A stretch of DNA of 13,377 bases from an uncultured Treponema sp. (GTDB lineage: Bacteria; Spirochaetota; Spirochaetia; Treponematales; Treponemataceae): the NCBI GenBank assembly GCA_937893155.1, contig CALBGU010000080.1, forward strand, positions 1-13,377, read 5' to 3'. Under the pieces are notes generated by a model. The model was not told where the DNA came from. It saw nothing but the letters and a program-made list of their open reading frames with translations, and searched no databases. Made by a program: the position numbers and the translations under genes. Position 1 is the stretch's first letter; every line of letters starts with the position of its first letter. Positions 6,810 to 13,354 of this stretch are shown here, in pieces.

Positions 6810-6882
6810 GGTGGTATAGTCCAGTCGGTAGAACAACGGACTCATATTCCGTATGTCATAGGTTCGAATCCTATTACCACCA
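6810..6882 (+). tRNA. tRNA with anticodon CAT (Met, elongator; Ile2 possible)
   Basis: The 73-base sequence folds as a cloverleaf. The acceptor GGTGGTA pairs with TACCACC. The anticodon arm is ACGGA-CTCATAT-TCCGT with CAT at 34-36. The T arm is ATAGG-TTCGAAT-CCTAT, and the discriminator is A. The 3' CCA is not encoded (CGG follows), so it must be added by the CCA enzyme. The D stem GTCC/GAAC has one mismatch, C12.A23. A CAT anticodon serves initiator Met, elongator Met or Ile2 (after lysidine modification). The A-T pair closing the acceptor next to the arms and the absence of three G-C pairs in the anticodon stem argue against the initiator. Elongator Met and Ile2 cannot be told apart with certainty by eye. 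Confidence 0.92.
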
Positions 6883-6889
6883 CGGTTGC

Positions 6890-6916
6890 AAGGCTTTCAA
6901 TGCGAAAGCCTTTTTT
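6890..6916 (+). terminator. Intrinsic terminator of the tRNA gene
   Basis: The stem AAGGCTTTC / GAAAGCCTT (9 bp, 5-base loop) is followed by T-rich sequence, starting 8 bases after the tRNA. Confidence 0.85.
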
Positions 6917-6948
6917 GTTTTCAGATTGTTGAATACGTCGATAACTGC

Positions 6949-6985
6949 AAAAAAATCCATACCGCGCATACGATATGGATTTTTT
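6949..6985 (-). terminator. Terminator of the purine operon (possibly bidirectional)
   Basis: AAAAAATCCATA pairs with TATGGATTTTTT (12 bp, ~12-base loop). It has A/T runs on both sides, so it can stop transcription from purN on the minus strand and any read-through from the tRNA on the plus strand. It lies 3 bases beyond the purN stop. Confidence 0.85.
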
Positions 6986-6987
6986 GT

Positions 6988-7620
6988 TTATATCATTTGT
7001 GCGAGCAAACACACGCCTTCTACAATCGCCTTGTGCTCCTCGGGGGCAATGCGCGCGTAGAGCGTGTCGGGCGTATCGCTTGGCAAGACTGGCACGCGCT
7101 TTTGCACAAGGATTTTCCCCGTGTCGCAGCCCGCGTCCACCAAATGCACCGTACAGCCGCTCTCCGTTTCACCAGAGGCAATGACCGCCTCGTGCACAAA
7201 ATGCCCCCACATTCCCTCGCCTCCAAACTTTGGCAGCAGCGCAGGGTGCAGATTCACGATTTTGCCACTGTATTCCTCGATGATTGCGCCGCCGAGCACC
7301 GTCAAGAAGCCCGAGAGCACAATCGCGTCTATCCCGCGCTCCTTGCACAGCGAAAGCACCCTGTCGCTTATCGCAAACCGCTTTTCGTCGCGACTCGCAG
7401 CCTTTGCCTTTTCTGCGCCCAAAATCGCGTATGAACTCACGATTTCGCTTGCAATATCCGCCGATTTTGCCCGCTCCAGCGCAAACGCCGCTTTTCTGTC
7501 GCTTGCCACCAGCGCGATGGTGTACGGACAATCTCTGTGCGATTTCTCGTAGTCAATCAACGCCTGCAAGTTCGTGCCGCCGCCAGAAACGAGCACTGCA
7601 ATTTTCATCTGCCGAACCAT
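6988..7620 (-). CDS. purN: Phosphoribosylglycinamide formyltransferase (GAR transformylase 1)
   Basis: This 210-residue enzyme transfers a formyl group from 10-formyltetrahydrofolate to GAR, the third step of IMP synthesis. Visible signs are the phosphate-binding start MKIAVLVSGGGTNLQALID, the catalytic Asn123 and His125 in VNLHPALLPKFGGEGMWGHFVHEAV, and Asp166 in VDAGCDTGKIL. These correspond to E. coli Asn106, His108 and Asp144. I choose the ATG at 7620 (MVRQMKIAV). It starts one base after the purM stop, and its ribosome site GAGGA lies in the last codons of purM. The inner ATG at 7608 fits the protein but has no such site. It is the last gene of the purE-F-M-N unit, followed directly by a terminator. 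Confidence 0.93.
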   Translation of the reverse strand: MVRQMKIAVLVSGGGTNLQALIDYEKSHRDCPYTIALVASDRKAAFALERAKSADIASEIVSSYAILGAEKAKAASRDEKRFAISDRVLSLCKERGIDAIVLSGFLTVLGGAIIEEYSGKIVNLHPALLPKFGGEGMWGHFVHEAVIASGETESGCTVHLVDAGCDTGKILVQKRVPVLPSDTPDTLYARIAPEEHKAIVEGVCLLAQMI

Positions 7621-7621
7621 A

Positions 7622-8725
7622 TTAGTCCTCAAAAACAACCGCGTCTGTGCTGCCCTTCAAATCGCCCTCAATCGCCTTGTCGCTCAGAGCAACACGACCG
7701 ATTTTGTATGCTTTCATTTCACTCACGCCGAGCGATTTCTGCACGTCCGTCGTGAACTTGTGCGCGTTGTCGTTGAAATGCTTAATGATAGCGTCCGCAT
7801 CGCTTGCCTTGACCGCGAGCATAAAGCCGATACCCATATTGAACGTGTTGTACACCTTGCTTGCGTCTGCACCGCGGCGAATCAGCTCGTCAAAAATCGC
7901 AGGCACTTCCCAACTGCCGCGCTTGAACACAGAAATCAACTGCTTTTCGCCGTCGAGAGCCTTCTTGAACATACGCGGAACGTTCTCATAAAAGCCGCCG
8001 CCCGTGATATGCACCATACCGTGTACACTTGCGCGATAGACCGAAAGCATATCCATCACAGGACGCACATAAATGCGGGTCGGAGTCAAAAGAGCCTCGC
8101 CGATAGTGCCGTTCTGATACGGTTCGTTGAAGTCGGTTACAAGGCGGCGGATAAGCGAATAGCCGTTTGAGTGCGGACCTGTAGACGACAAGCCGATAAG
8201 CACATCGCCCTCTGCAATGTTCTCTCCCGTAATCATCTCGCTCTTTTCGCCGAAGCCCACGCCGAAGCCCGCAAGGTCGTATTTGCCCGCGTCGTAAAAA
8301 TCAGGCATCTCCGCCGTCTCGCCGCCGAGGAGCGCACAGCCCGAATCCACGCAGCCGTCAGCCACGCCCTTCACCAATTCGCCTGCGATAGTTGCATCGA
8401 GCGAGCCGCACGCAACATAATCGAGGAAAAACGATGTCGCCACGCCAGAGCACAGAATATCGTTGACGCTCATCGCCACGCAGTCAATGCCGACCGTGTC
8501 GTATTTCTTGAGCTTAAAGGCGATGTCGAGTTTTGTGCCAACGCCGTCCGTGCCAGAAACCACCACAGGCTCTTTCATTCCCGCAGGCACGGCGAACATA
8601 CCGTTAAAGCTGCCCAAATCCGTCAGCACACCGGGAATCTTCGTCCGCTTTGCGTGCACCTTGTACTTGTCAACAGCCTTGTAGCCCTCTTCCACATCGA
8701 CACCCGCTTTCTTGTAATCAACCAT
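7622..8725 (-). CDS. purM: Phosphoribosylformylglycinamidine cyclo-ligase (AIR synthase)
   Basis: This 367-residue ATP-dependent enzyme closes FGAM to AIR, the fifth step of purine synthesis. The AIR-synthase signatures are clear: DYKKAGVDVEEGYKAV at the N terminus, VVSGTDGVGTKLDIAF (55-70), IDCVAMSVNDILCSGV (80-95), FFLDYVACG, LLGGETAEMPDFY (132-144) and HITGGGFYENVPRMF. It is slightly longer than E. coli PurM (about 345). The ATG at 8725 has a GGAGG site 9 bases upstream; an open-frame extension to 8749 lacks one. purN follows after one base, so the two are coupled. The 321-base gap from purF is unusual inside an operon and is filled with repeats. A separate promoter for purM cannot be excluded, but I see no clean pair of hexamers. 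Confidence 0.94.
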   Translation of the reverse strand: MVDYKKAGVDVEEGYKAVDKYKVHAKRTKIPGVLTDLGSFNGMFAVPAGMKEPVVVSGTDGVGTKLDIAFKLKKYDTVGIDCVAMSVNDILCSGVATSFFLDYVACGSLDATIAGELVKGVADGCVDSGCALLGGETAEMPDFYDAGKYDLAGFGVGFGEKSEMITGENIAEGDVLIGLSSTGPHSNGYSLIRRLVTDFNEPYQNGTIGEALLTPTRIYVRPVMDMLSVYRASVHGMVHITGGGFYENVPRMFKKALDGEKQLISVFKRGSWEVPAIFDELIRRGADASKVYNTFNMGIGFMLAVKASDADAIIKHFNDNAHKFTTDVQKSLGVSEMKAYKIGRVALSDKAIEGDLKGSTDAVVFED

Positions 8726-8792
8726 CTTCTTTTTCCTCCACAGCCACACGCTGTTTTATTTGTATTAGACCTGTTCGATAATATAGCTTTGA

Positions 8793-8812
8793 CAAGGGGC
8801 TTAAGCCCCTTG
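8793..8812. repeat. 20-bp perfect palindrome in the purF-purM spacer
   Basis: CAAGGGGCTTAAGCCCCTTG is its own reverse complement (8-bp stem plus TTAA). No T-run follows on either strand, so it is more likely an mRNA hairpin or REP-like relic than a terminator. Confidence 0.85.
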
Positions 8813-8840
8813 CTACTATTGTTCTCTTTGCATTTTGGAA

Positions 8841-8955
8841 CGCCCGTTCCAAGAGTGTCCACTCGTTCGTTCCACGCTCTCTCAGACGCTCGTTCCAAAC
8901 TCTCACACACGCCCGTTCCATACCCTCACAGACGTGCGCTCCAAAGACATTGGAT
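8841..8955. repeat. Tandem array 1: five degenerate 23-bp units in the purF-purM spacer
   Basis: The units start at 8841, 8864, 8887, 8910 and 8933. Each opens with a variant of CGCCCGTTCCA (CGTTCGTTCCA, CGCTCGTTCCA, CGTGCGCTCCA), and the middle ones continue as ...CTCACACA or ...CTCAGA. The first unit forms one arm of an 18-bp palindrome TTGGAACG-CC-CGTTCCAA (8835-8852). The period is exact although the sequence has drifted, so the array is older than its neighbour. No open frame across it looks like a real protein. Confidence 0.85.
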
Positions 8956-8972
8956 TTCTCAAATCCCGACCC

Positions 8973-9060
8973 TATGCGTACGGATTATTCGCCCCTATCC
9001 CTACGGATTGTCCGTACCTATCCCTACGGATTGTCCGTAGCTATGCTTACGGATTGTTCT
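8973..9060. repeat. Tandem array 2: 23-bp hairpin units ending in the purF stop codon
   Basis: The units start at 8973, 8996, 9019 and 9042. The two central ones are nearly identical (TATCCCTACGGATTGTCCGTA plus two bases) and contain the perfect hairpin TACGGA-TTG-TCCGTA. Unit 1 is diverged. Unit 4 has ACGGA-TTGTTC-TCCGT and overlaps the last codons and stop of purF (9047 onward). On the mRNA this gives a row of small hairpins just after purF. A further 6-bp hairpin GGATTT-CTC-AAATCC lies at 8952-8966 between the two arrays. The rest of the 8726-9046 gap holds only the two arrays, the 20-bp palindrome at 8793-8812 and a short AT-rich stretch before purM. Confidence 0.9.
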
Positions 9061-10552
9061 CCGTTTTTACCCACGATTTTCCGTTGATTTCGCCGGGGAG
9101 CGACATCGGATATTCGCCCGTAAAACAGCCCTTGCAAAAGCCGTATTGCGAAGGATTGCACCCTCTGCACGCCTCCATCAGCCCGTCTGCCGATAGGAAC
9201 GCCAGCGAATCCGCGCCGATTTCCTTGCAGATTTCTTCAACGTCGAGTTTGTTCGCAATCAACTCGTTTCGCGTCGGTGTGTTAATGCCGAAATAGCACG
9301 GGAAGCGCACCGCAGGGCTAGACACGCGGAAATGCACTTCTTTCGCGCCAGCCCTCCGCAAAATCTGCACAAGACGGCGGCTCGTCGTTCCGCGCACAAT
9401 CGAATCATCAATAACGACGACACGCTTTTTGTTCACGTCCGCTCTGACGGCGTTCAATTTGACGAACACCATATTTTCCCTTTCTTTCTGCGTCGGAGCA
9501 ATGAACGTGCGCCCGATGTATTTGTTTTTCACGATGCCCGTCATATACGGGATTCCCGCCTCTTGACTGTAGCCCATCGCCGCGCCGATACCGCTGTCTG
9601 GCACGCCGATAACCACGTCGGCAGGGATTGGATTTTCCTTTGCAAGCTGTGCGCCCATTCGGTAGCGAGCCTCCTGCACGGCAATCCCGTCGATAATCGA
9701 ATCGGGGCGCGCAAAGTAGACGTACTCAAAAATGCAGGTGCGCTTCGACGTATGCTCGCCGAAATCAAAAGAACTCACGCCGTTTTCGTTGATAATCACG
9801 ATTTCGCCCGGGTGAATATCGCGCACAAACTCGCCGTTCACCGCGTCAATCGCGCAACTCTCGCTCGCCAAAATCCAGCCGCCCGCCACTTTGCCGAGGC
9901 ACAGCGGACGAATTCCGTTCGGGTCGCGCGCACCGATAAGGCATTTTTCCGTCATCACGCAGAGCGCAAAACTGCCCTTTATCATCTGAATCGTATCGGT
10001 CAAAGCGCGCTCCAAGCCCTTTTTGTATGATTTCGCGATGAGCTTTAGGATAACTTCGGTGTCGCTCGTCGAAGTGAACGTGCTGCCCGTTTCCTCAAGC
10101 ATTTCCCGCAACTGCTCATAGTTGACGAGCTGCCCGTTGTGAGCCACCGCAATGCCGCCGTATTTTGATTTCTGGAGCATCGGCTGAGCGTTCTCTATGC
10201 CCTGTCCGCCAGCCGTCGCATAGCGCACATGCCCCACGGCAATATCGCCTTCGAGCGATGAGAGGATTTCTTTGGTAAACGCCTCCTCCACCGTGCCAAT
10301 CGCCTTATGCACGCTGATGTCGTCCCCGTTACTCACCACGATTCCCGCGCTGTCCTGCCCTCTGTGCTGCAAAGAATAAATGCTGTAATACGCCATCGTC
10401 GCGGCATTAAACGACGCAAACGGAACGTGCTCTTTTTCTGCTTCCGCCTCCGCCTCTTCGCTTGTCTTGCGCTCCTTATTCAGATAAATGCCGATAACGC
10501 CGCATTCGTCGTGAAACTTGTCGTCTTCTTCGTGTTGAAAAAACTCGCTCAT
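9047..10552 (-). CDS. purF: Amidophosphoribosyltransferase (glutamine PRPP amidotransferase), Fe-S type
   Basis: This enzyme catalyses the committed step of purine synthesis: PRPP plus glutamine gives phosphoribosylamine. From the ATG at 10552 it has 501 residues. The N-terminal-nucleophile glutaminase begins at Cys17 (DECGVIGIYL) after a 16-residue propeptide that must be removed. YSLQHRGQDSAGI (59-71), GHVRYATAGG (107-116) and AHNGQLVN follow. The PRPP loop is VVVIDDSIVRGTTS (378-391). Cys273 (RTCIFEY), Cys419 (RFPCYFG), Cys473 and Cys476 (FCKGCF) match the four [4Fe-4S] ligands of Bacillus subtilis PurF, so it belongs to the oxygen-sensitive, self-processed class. A Glu/Ala-rich insert (SEEAEAEAEKEH, 31-42) is unusual. 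The start could also be the ATG at 10561; the one at 10594 lies inside a hairpin. Its last codons overlap a tandem repeat. Confidence 0.95.
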   Translation of the reverse strand: MSEFFQHEEDDKFHDECGVIGIYLNKERKTSEEAEAEAEKEHVPFASFNAATMAYYSIYSLQHRGQDSAGIVVSNGDDISVHKAIGTVEEAFTKEILSSLEGDIAVGHVRYATAGGQGIENAQPMLQKSKYGGIAVAHNGQLVNYEQLREMLEETGSTFTSTSDTEVILKLIAKSYKKGLERALTDTIQMIKGSFALCVMTEKCLIGARDPNGIRPLCLGKVAGGWILASESCAIDAVNGEFVRDIHPGEIVIINENGVSSFDFGEHTSKRTCIFEYVYFARPDSIIDGIAVQEARYRMGAQLAKENPIPADVVIGVPDSGIGAAMGYSQEAGIPYMTGIVKNKYIGRTFIAPTQKERENMVFVKLNAVRADVNKKRVVVIDDSIVRGTTSRRLVQILRRAGAKEVHFRVSSPAVRFPCYFGINTPTRNELIANKLDVEEICKEIGADSLAFLSADGLMEACRGCNPSQYGFCKGCFTGEYPMSLPGEINGKSWVKTENNP

Positions 10553-10571
10553 TGCTCTACCCATTTTCCAA

Positions 10572-10612
10572 AATTGAAAAAGAGCGCGCTTCATACAAGC
10601 ATACGCTCTTTT
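10572..10612 (-). terminator. Terminator-like hairpin between purE and purF (possible attenuator)
   Basis: On the minus strand AAAAGAGCG pairs perfectly with CGCTCTTTT (9 bp: 10604-10612 with 10578-10586), with an inner 4-bp GCTT/AAGC stem. The 3' side runs CTCTTTTTCAATTTT, a typical U-tract. It ends about 20 bases before the purF start, so it could end purE transcripts or adjust purF expression. Confidence 0.65.
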
Positions 10613-10633
10613 CCTTTAGACAGTTATATTGTT

Positions 10634-11134
10634 TTATAATTCAATTCCCTTTCCGCCGTTTTCCTCGCCCTCGTCGGCAAGCATTGCGCGGAAATCAGAG
10701 AGCTTCTCTTTGAGCTCTGGATACTTGACGGCAAGAATCTCTATGGCAAGATACGCCGCGTTCTTTGCGTTGTTTATGCCGACCGTCGCCACAGGGATTT
10801 GAGAGGGCATCTGCACAATCGACAAGAGCGCGTCCATTCCGCCCAATCCGTTCGACTTGTTCGGCGTTACGCACTCAAGCGGCACACCGATAACGGGAAT
10901 CGTCGTCAATCCTGCAATCACCCCCGGCAATGCCGCCGCCAGACCAGCCCCCGCGATAATCACTTCTGCGCCGTCAAGCTCGGCTTGTCTGACCGTCTGA
11001 GCCAGCAAAGTACCGTTTCTATGCGCCGAAATCACATACGCCTTAAAATTTACCTCGAATTCACGAAGGACATCTGCGGCTTTCTTCATTGTATCGGTGT
11101 CTGATTTCGACCCGAAAAATATCGCGACTTTCAT
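10634..11134 (-). CDS. purE: N5-carboxyaminoimidazole ribonucleotide mutase / AIR carboxylase
   Basis: This 166-residue enzyme forms CAIR in purine synthesis (class I moves the carboxylate of N5-CAIR; class II fixes CO2 on AIR). It shows FFGSKSDTDTMKKAADVL (6-23), the catalytic ISAHRN (35-40, His38), AGAGLAAALPGVIAG (61-75) and SIVQMPSQIPVATVGI (105-120). The SAHR motif and VQMP loop point to class I. The usual AAHLPG is AAALPG here, and SAHRTP is SAHRNGT. The ATG at 11134 starts the conserved protein; GGAGG lies 12 bases upstream, rather far. It is first in the operon, with its promoter at 11175-11204, and purF starts 81 bases after its stop. No purK lies in the window, so the class cannot be settled from context. 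Confidence 0.92.
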   Translation of the reverse strand: MKVAIFFGSKSDTDTMKKAADVLREFEVNFKAYVISAHRNGTLLAQTVRQAELDGAEVIIAGAGLAAALPGVIAGLTTIPVIGVPLECVTPNKSNGLGGMDALLSIVQMPSQIPVATVGINNAKNAAYLAIEILAVKYPELKEKLSDFRAMLADEGEENGGKGIEL

Positions 11135-11174
11135 TTCTTGCCAAAGCCTCCAAGACCGTAAGTCAGTATGCCTC

Positions 11175-11204
11175 ACTATACCATAAACAGCCCCTAACTG
11201 TCTA
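11175..11204 (-). promoter_or_regulatory. Promoter of the purE-purF-purM-purN operon
   Basis: On the minus strand this reads TAGACA, 18 bases, then TATAGT with an extended-10 TGG directly before it (-10 at 11175-11180). The leader to the purE ATG is about 34 bases, too short for a purine riboswitch, and none is seen. Confidence 0.75.
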
Positions 11205-11237
11205 CCGCCTAAAACGCGCTAAAAACGCATTTCGCCA

Positions 11238-11274
11238 CCCCTCGCCTACTAGGAGAGGGGCATGGGGTGAGGTC
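11238..11274. repeat. REP-like 37-bp palindrome, copy B
   Basis: It matches the copy in the R-M gene at 34 of 37 bases, with a 10-bp stem, one G.A mismatch and a 3-base loop (ACT). It begins 4 bases after the stop of the secreted-protein gene, so it probably sits in that mRNA's 3' end, where it could act as a stabilising hairpin. There is no T-run to make it a standard terminator. Confidence 0.88.
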
Positions 11275-11278
11275 AGGT

Positions 11279-13354
11279 CTAAAACGCCCGAATAAAGAGA
11301 ATACAGTCCGCCTCGCTAATATCCCAATAGCCCTTAAAGTCCGCCACATTCCAATTCGTGTATGACGAGCTTTGATATGCGCCGATAGCCAAACTGATTG
11401 CGCCTTCGAACGTGAACAGATAATACAGCGAGTTTCTGCCCTCAACCGAGCGCGAAGAAGAGCTGCTATAATCAAGCCAGTAGCCGATTGCGTCAATTTC
11501 GTCGTCGTTGGGGATATACCAATCGCTAAAGCCGCCGTAACTGTAGCCAGAAATCAGCGAAACAACATCTTTCAATCCAGCCTGTGCCGCCGCTTCAAGA
11601 AGCATATTCGTCGCTTCCAAGCCGCCGCCCATTTTCTGATTCACTTTCTGCCCGTCGATTTTCTTTACGGTATGTCCAGACGTATCCAGCAGACGCGCAA
11701 TTTTTTCTCTCACAAGGTTTCTGTCCATATCCAAAACAAGGGGCGACACCTCAAGATAATGATACATCTTATCGCCAATCACAAAGCCCTTTTTGTTCTC
11801 TTCAAACACCACTCCGCCCGCAGGACCTCGCTCGCCTTTCTTGTAGCTTCCCCATTTTGCTGCTTCAGCCGCCGCCTCTATTGTGCGAACAGAGCTGTTT
11901 GCGACCGCCGCACCGCTCTTTTCTGCGCCGAGCACAACCACGTCAATCGGCGGGTTTGTGATGTCGGGCGTATTCTTGCTGTAATACGAGTATCTATTAG
12001 TTTGATACACCTCGATTTTCGCAATGCCGAATTGCAGGTTGTCGGTAATTTCATTATACGGGATTTTCCTAAACGTAACCTCGTGCTTTTCCACAGTATT
12101 ATCGTCGTTGTAACTTCTGCCGCTCGAATGAGTAAAGCGCATTTTTGCAGAAGCCTCCGTCTTCACCTCGACTTCGCGGTTTCTTTCAATATCTCTCTCC
12201 GCCTTGGAAAGTGCCCTGCTCACCGTGCTGTCAGAAAGCTGAACAGACTCTGTGCCCAACAGTTTGCCGCTGTCGTTCTTCAGCTCAAAATACACGATAT
12301 ACGTCGGAGCAGAAATCTCGAAATCGCCGCGCCCCACGCTCCATTTGCTCTTGTTGCCCGTCGCCCGCAAGCCCCGTTCAATCTGCGTGTACACGTCGAG
12401 AGCCGTGCCGTTCATCTCGTAGAAATAGGTGAACGGAATCGACACCGTATTATTTCGGTAATCCGTTTCATATTCCCCCGCGCGCACATCGTAGGTGAGC
12501 TTTATCGCATTCTTGTTGATATACGTCTGCAAATCGCTGTACGTCTTGAGCCACTCATTTCGAGCAGCAATGTCGTTCTTTACGTCCTCGCGAATGTTGC
12601 CCGTCTGCACCGCCTGCGCGATATTATCGTAGCGAATCGCCGCCTCTTTGCTCATTGACGACGCATAATATGCCAACGCCTCGACCGTGTTTTTGTTCTT
12701 TTCGGCAGACATACCTTTCGCCAAATTAACCGTGCTTTCGGTTCTCGCGTCGTTTGATTTCGCCGTCGTCGCCTTTGTGTTCAGCGCGTTCAGTTCGTCC
12801 GTCGTCAGCTCCAGACCGAGCGCGGGAATGAGCTTGAGCAAAGCCATATTCGTCGCATTTCCGTTCTGAATGTCGGTAAGCGAAACGCTTTCGTTAAAAC
12901 TCGCCTTAATCTCGTTCGTAACGCCGTCGTTCACGCTCAACGCCAAACGATACACGCCGCCCGCATTCGTCAGCGAACCGAGGAGCAAATACTGCGCCTG
13001 CGTGATTTTGCCCATCTCCAGATAATCGCTGTCGCTGTATGTGCCGCGCTCGCTCCGCTTTTGCTCTTCGATAATAAGAGCCTCGTTCGAGCGGTCAATG
13101 ACGGTCATCTTTGTGTATGTCGAAAATCCCGTTGTCATCAAGTCTTGAATAACCTGCGCTGTCCAGTCGTCCGCCTCAGTCAGTCCGCGCGTGTTCGGCG
13201 ACGGCACGGTAATGCGAAGCCCCTCGCCTTTGTTGAGCGCGACCGCTACGGCAGCATTGCCTTTATCTTTCGCCTTTTTCTTTGCCGAGGCAGGACTTAG
13301 AGCCAACATAAACACCGCCGCTGTCGCCAGCAGCATAACACTCTTTTTCATCAT
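11279..13354 (-). CDS. Secreted LpoB/CsgG-like protein with a C-terminal DUF1566-like domain
   Basis: This 691-residue protein has a clear signal peptide (MMKKSVMLLATAAVFMLALS, then PASA, cleavage after Ala24; no lipobox Cys). Residues ~45-185 resemble the penicillin-binding-protein-activator LpoB/CsgG fold: a beta start GLRITV, a helix WTAQVIQDLMTTG, TKMTVIDRSNEALIIEEQ, MGKITQAQYLLLGSL, YRLALSVND and a closing strand. A helical AEKNKNTVEALAYYASSM segment (~216-234) resembles one TPR. After a long middle region, residues ~505-691 (GERGPAGGVVF, HYLEVSP, GGFSDWYIPNDDEI, a final CILFIRAF) match the DUF1566-like tail frequent in treponemal secreted proteins. It is probably periplasmic or surface-exposed; its role is unknown. 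AGGAG precedes ATGs at 13354 and 13351. Its promoter lies beyond the window edge. A run of Ser occurs at 630-634. Confidence 0.75.
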   Translation of the reverse strand: MMKKSVMLLATAAVFMLALSPASAKKKAKDKGNAAVAVALNKGEGLRITVPSPNTRGLTEADDWTAQVIQDLMTTGFSTYTKMTVIDRSNEALIIEEQKRSERGTYSDSDYLEMGKITQAQYLLLGSLTNAGGVYRLALSVNDGVTNEIKASFNESVSLTDIQNGNATNMALLKLIPALGLELTTDELNALNTKATTAKSNDARTESTVNLAKGMSAEKNKNTVEALAYYASSMSKEAAIRYDNIAQAVQTGNIREDVKNDIAARNEWLKTYSDLQTYINKNAIKLTYDVRAGEYETDYRNNTVSIPFTYFYEMNGTALDVYTQIERGLRATGNKSKWSVGRGDFEISAPTYIVYFELKNDSGKLLGTESVQLSDSTVSRALSKAERDIERNREVEVKTEASAKMRFTHSSGRSYNDDNTVEKHEVTFRKIPYNEITDNLQFGIAKIEVYQTNRYSYYSKNTPDITNPPIDVVVLGAEKSGAAVANSSVRTIEAAAEAAKWGSYKKGERGPAGGVVFEENKKGFVIGDKMYHYLEVSPLVLDMDRNLVREKIARLLDTSGHTVKKIDGQKVNQKMGGGLEATNMLLEAAAQAGLKDVVSLISGYSYGGFSDWYIPNDDEIDAIGYWLDYSSSSSRSVEGRNSLYYLFTFEGAISLAIGAYQSSSYTNWNVADFKGYWDISEADCILFIRAF

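Noticed and set aside
8726..8790. Separate purM promoter (TTGTCA and AT-rich TATATTAT near 8773-8790)
   Set aside because: No pair of hexamers has an acceptable spacing, so it is left unannotated although a weak internal promoter remains possible.
8171..9040. 289-codon open frame on the + strand
   Set aside because: It is antisense to purM and runs through both tandem arrays. Its His/Arg/Ala-rich translation is the usual shadow of a minus-strand gene with strong codon bias.
8841..9060. CRISPR array
   Set aside because: The repeats are head-to-tail with a 23-bp period and leave no room for spacers; no cas gene is nearby.
10553..10594. Upstream purF start at 10594
   Set aside because: That ATG lies inside the terminator-like hairpin and has no ribosome site; the conserved protein begins after it.
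11135..11174. Purine riboswitch in the purE leader
   Set aside because: The leader after the predicted start is about 34 bases, too short for a purine or PRPP aptamer, and no such fold is visible.
11372..12658. 428-codon open frame on the + strand
   Set aside because: It is antisense to the secreted LpoB/CsgG-like protein, which has a signal peptide, a ribosome site and domain-like structure; the + frame has none of these.
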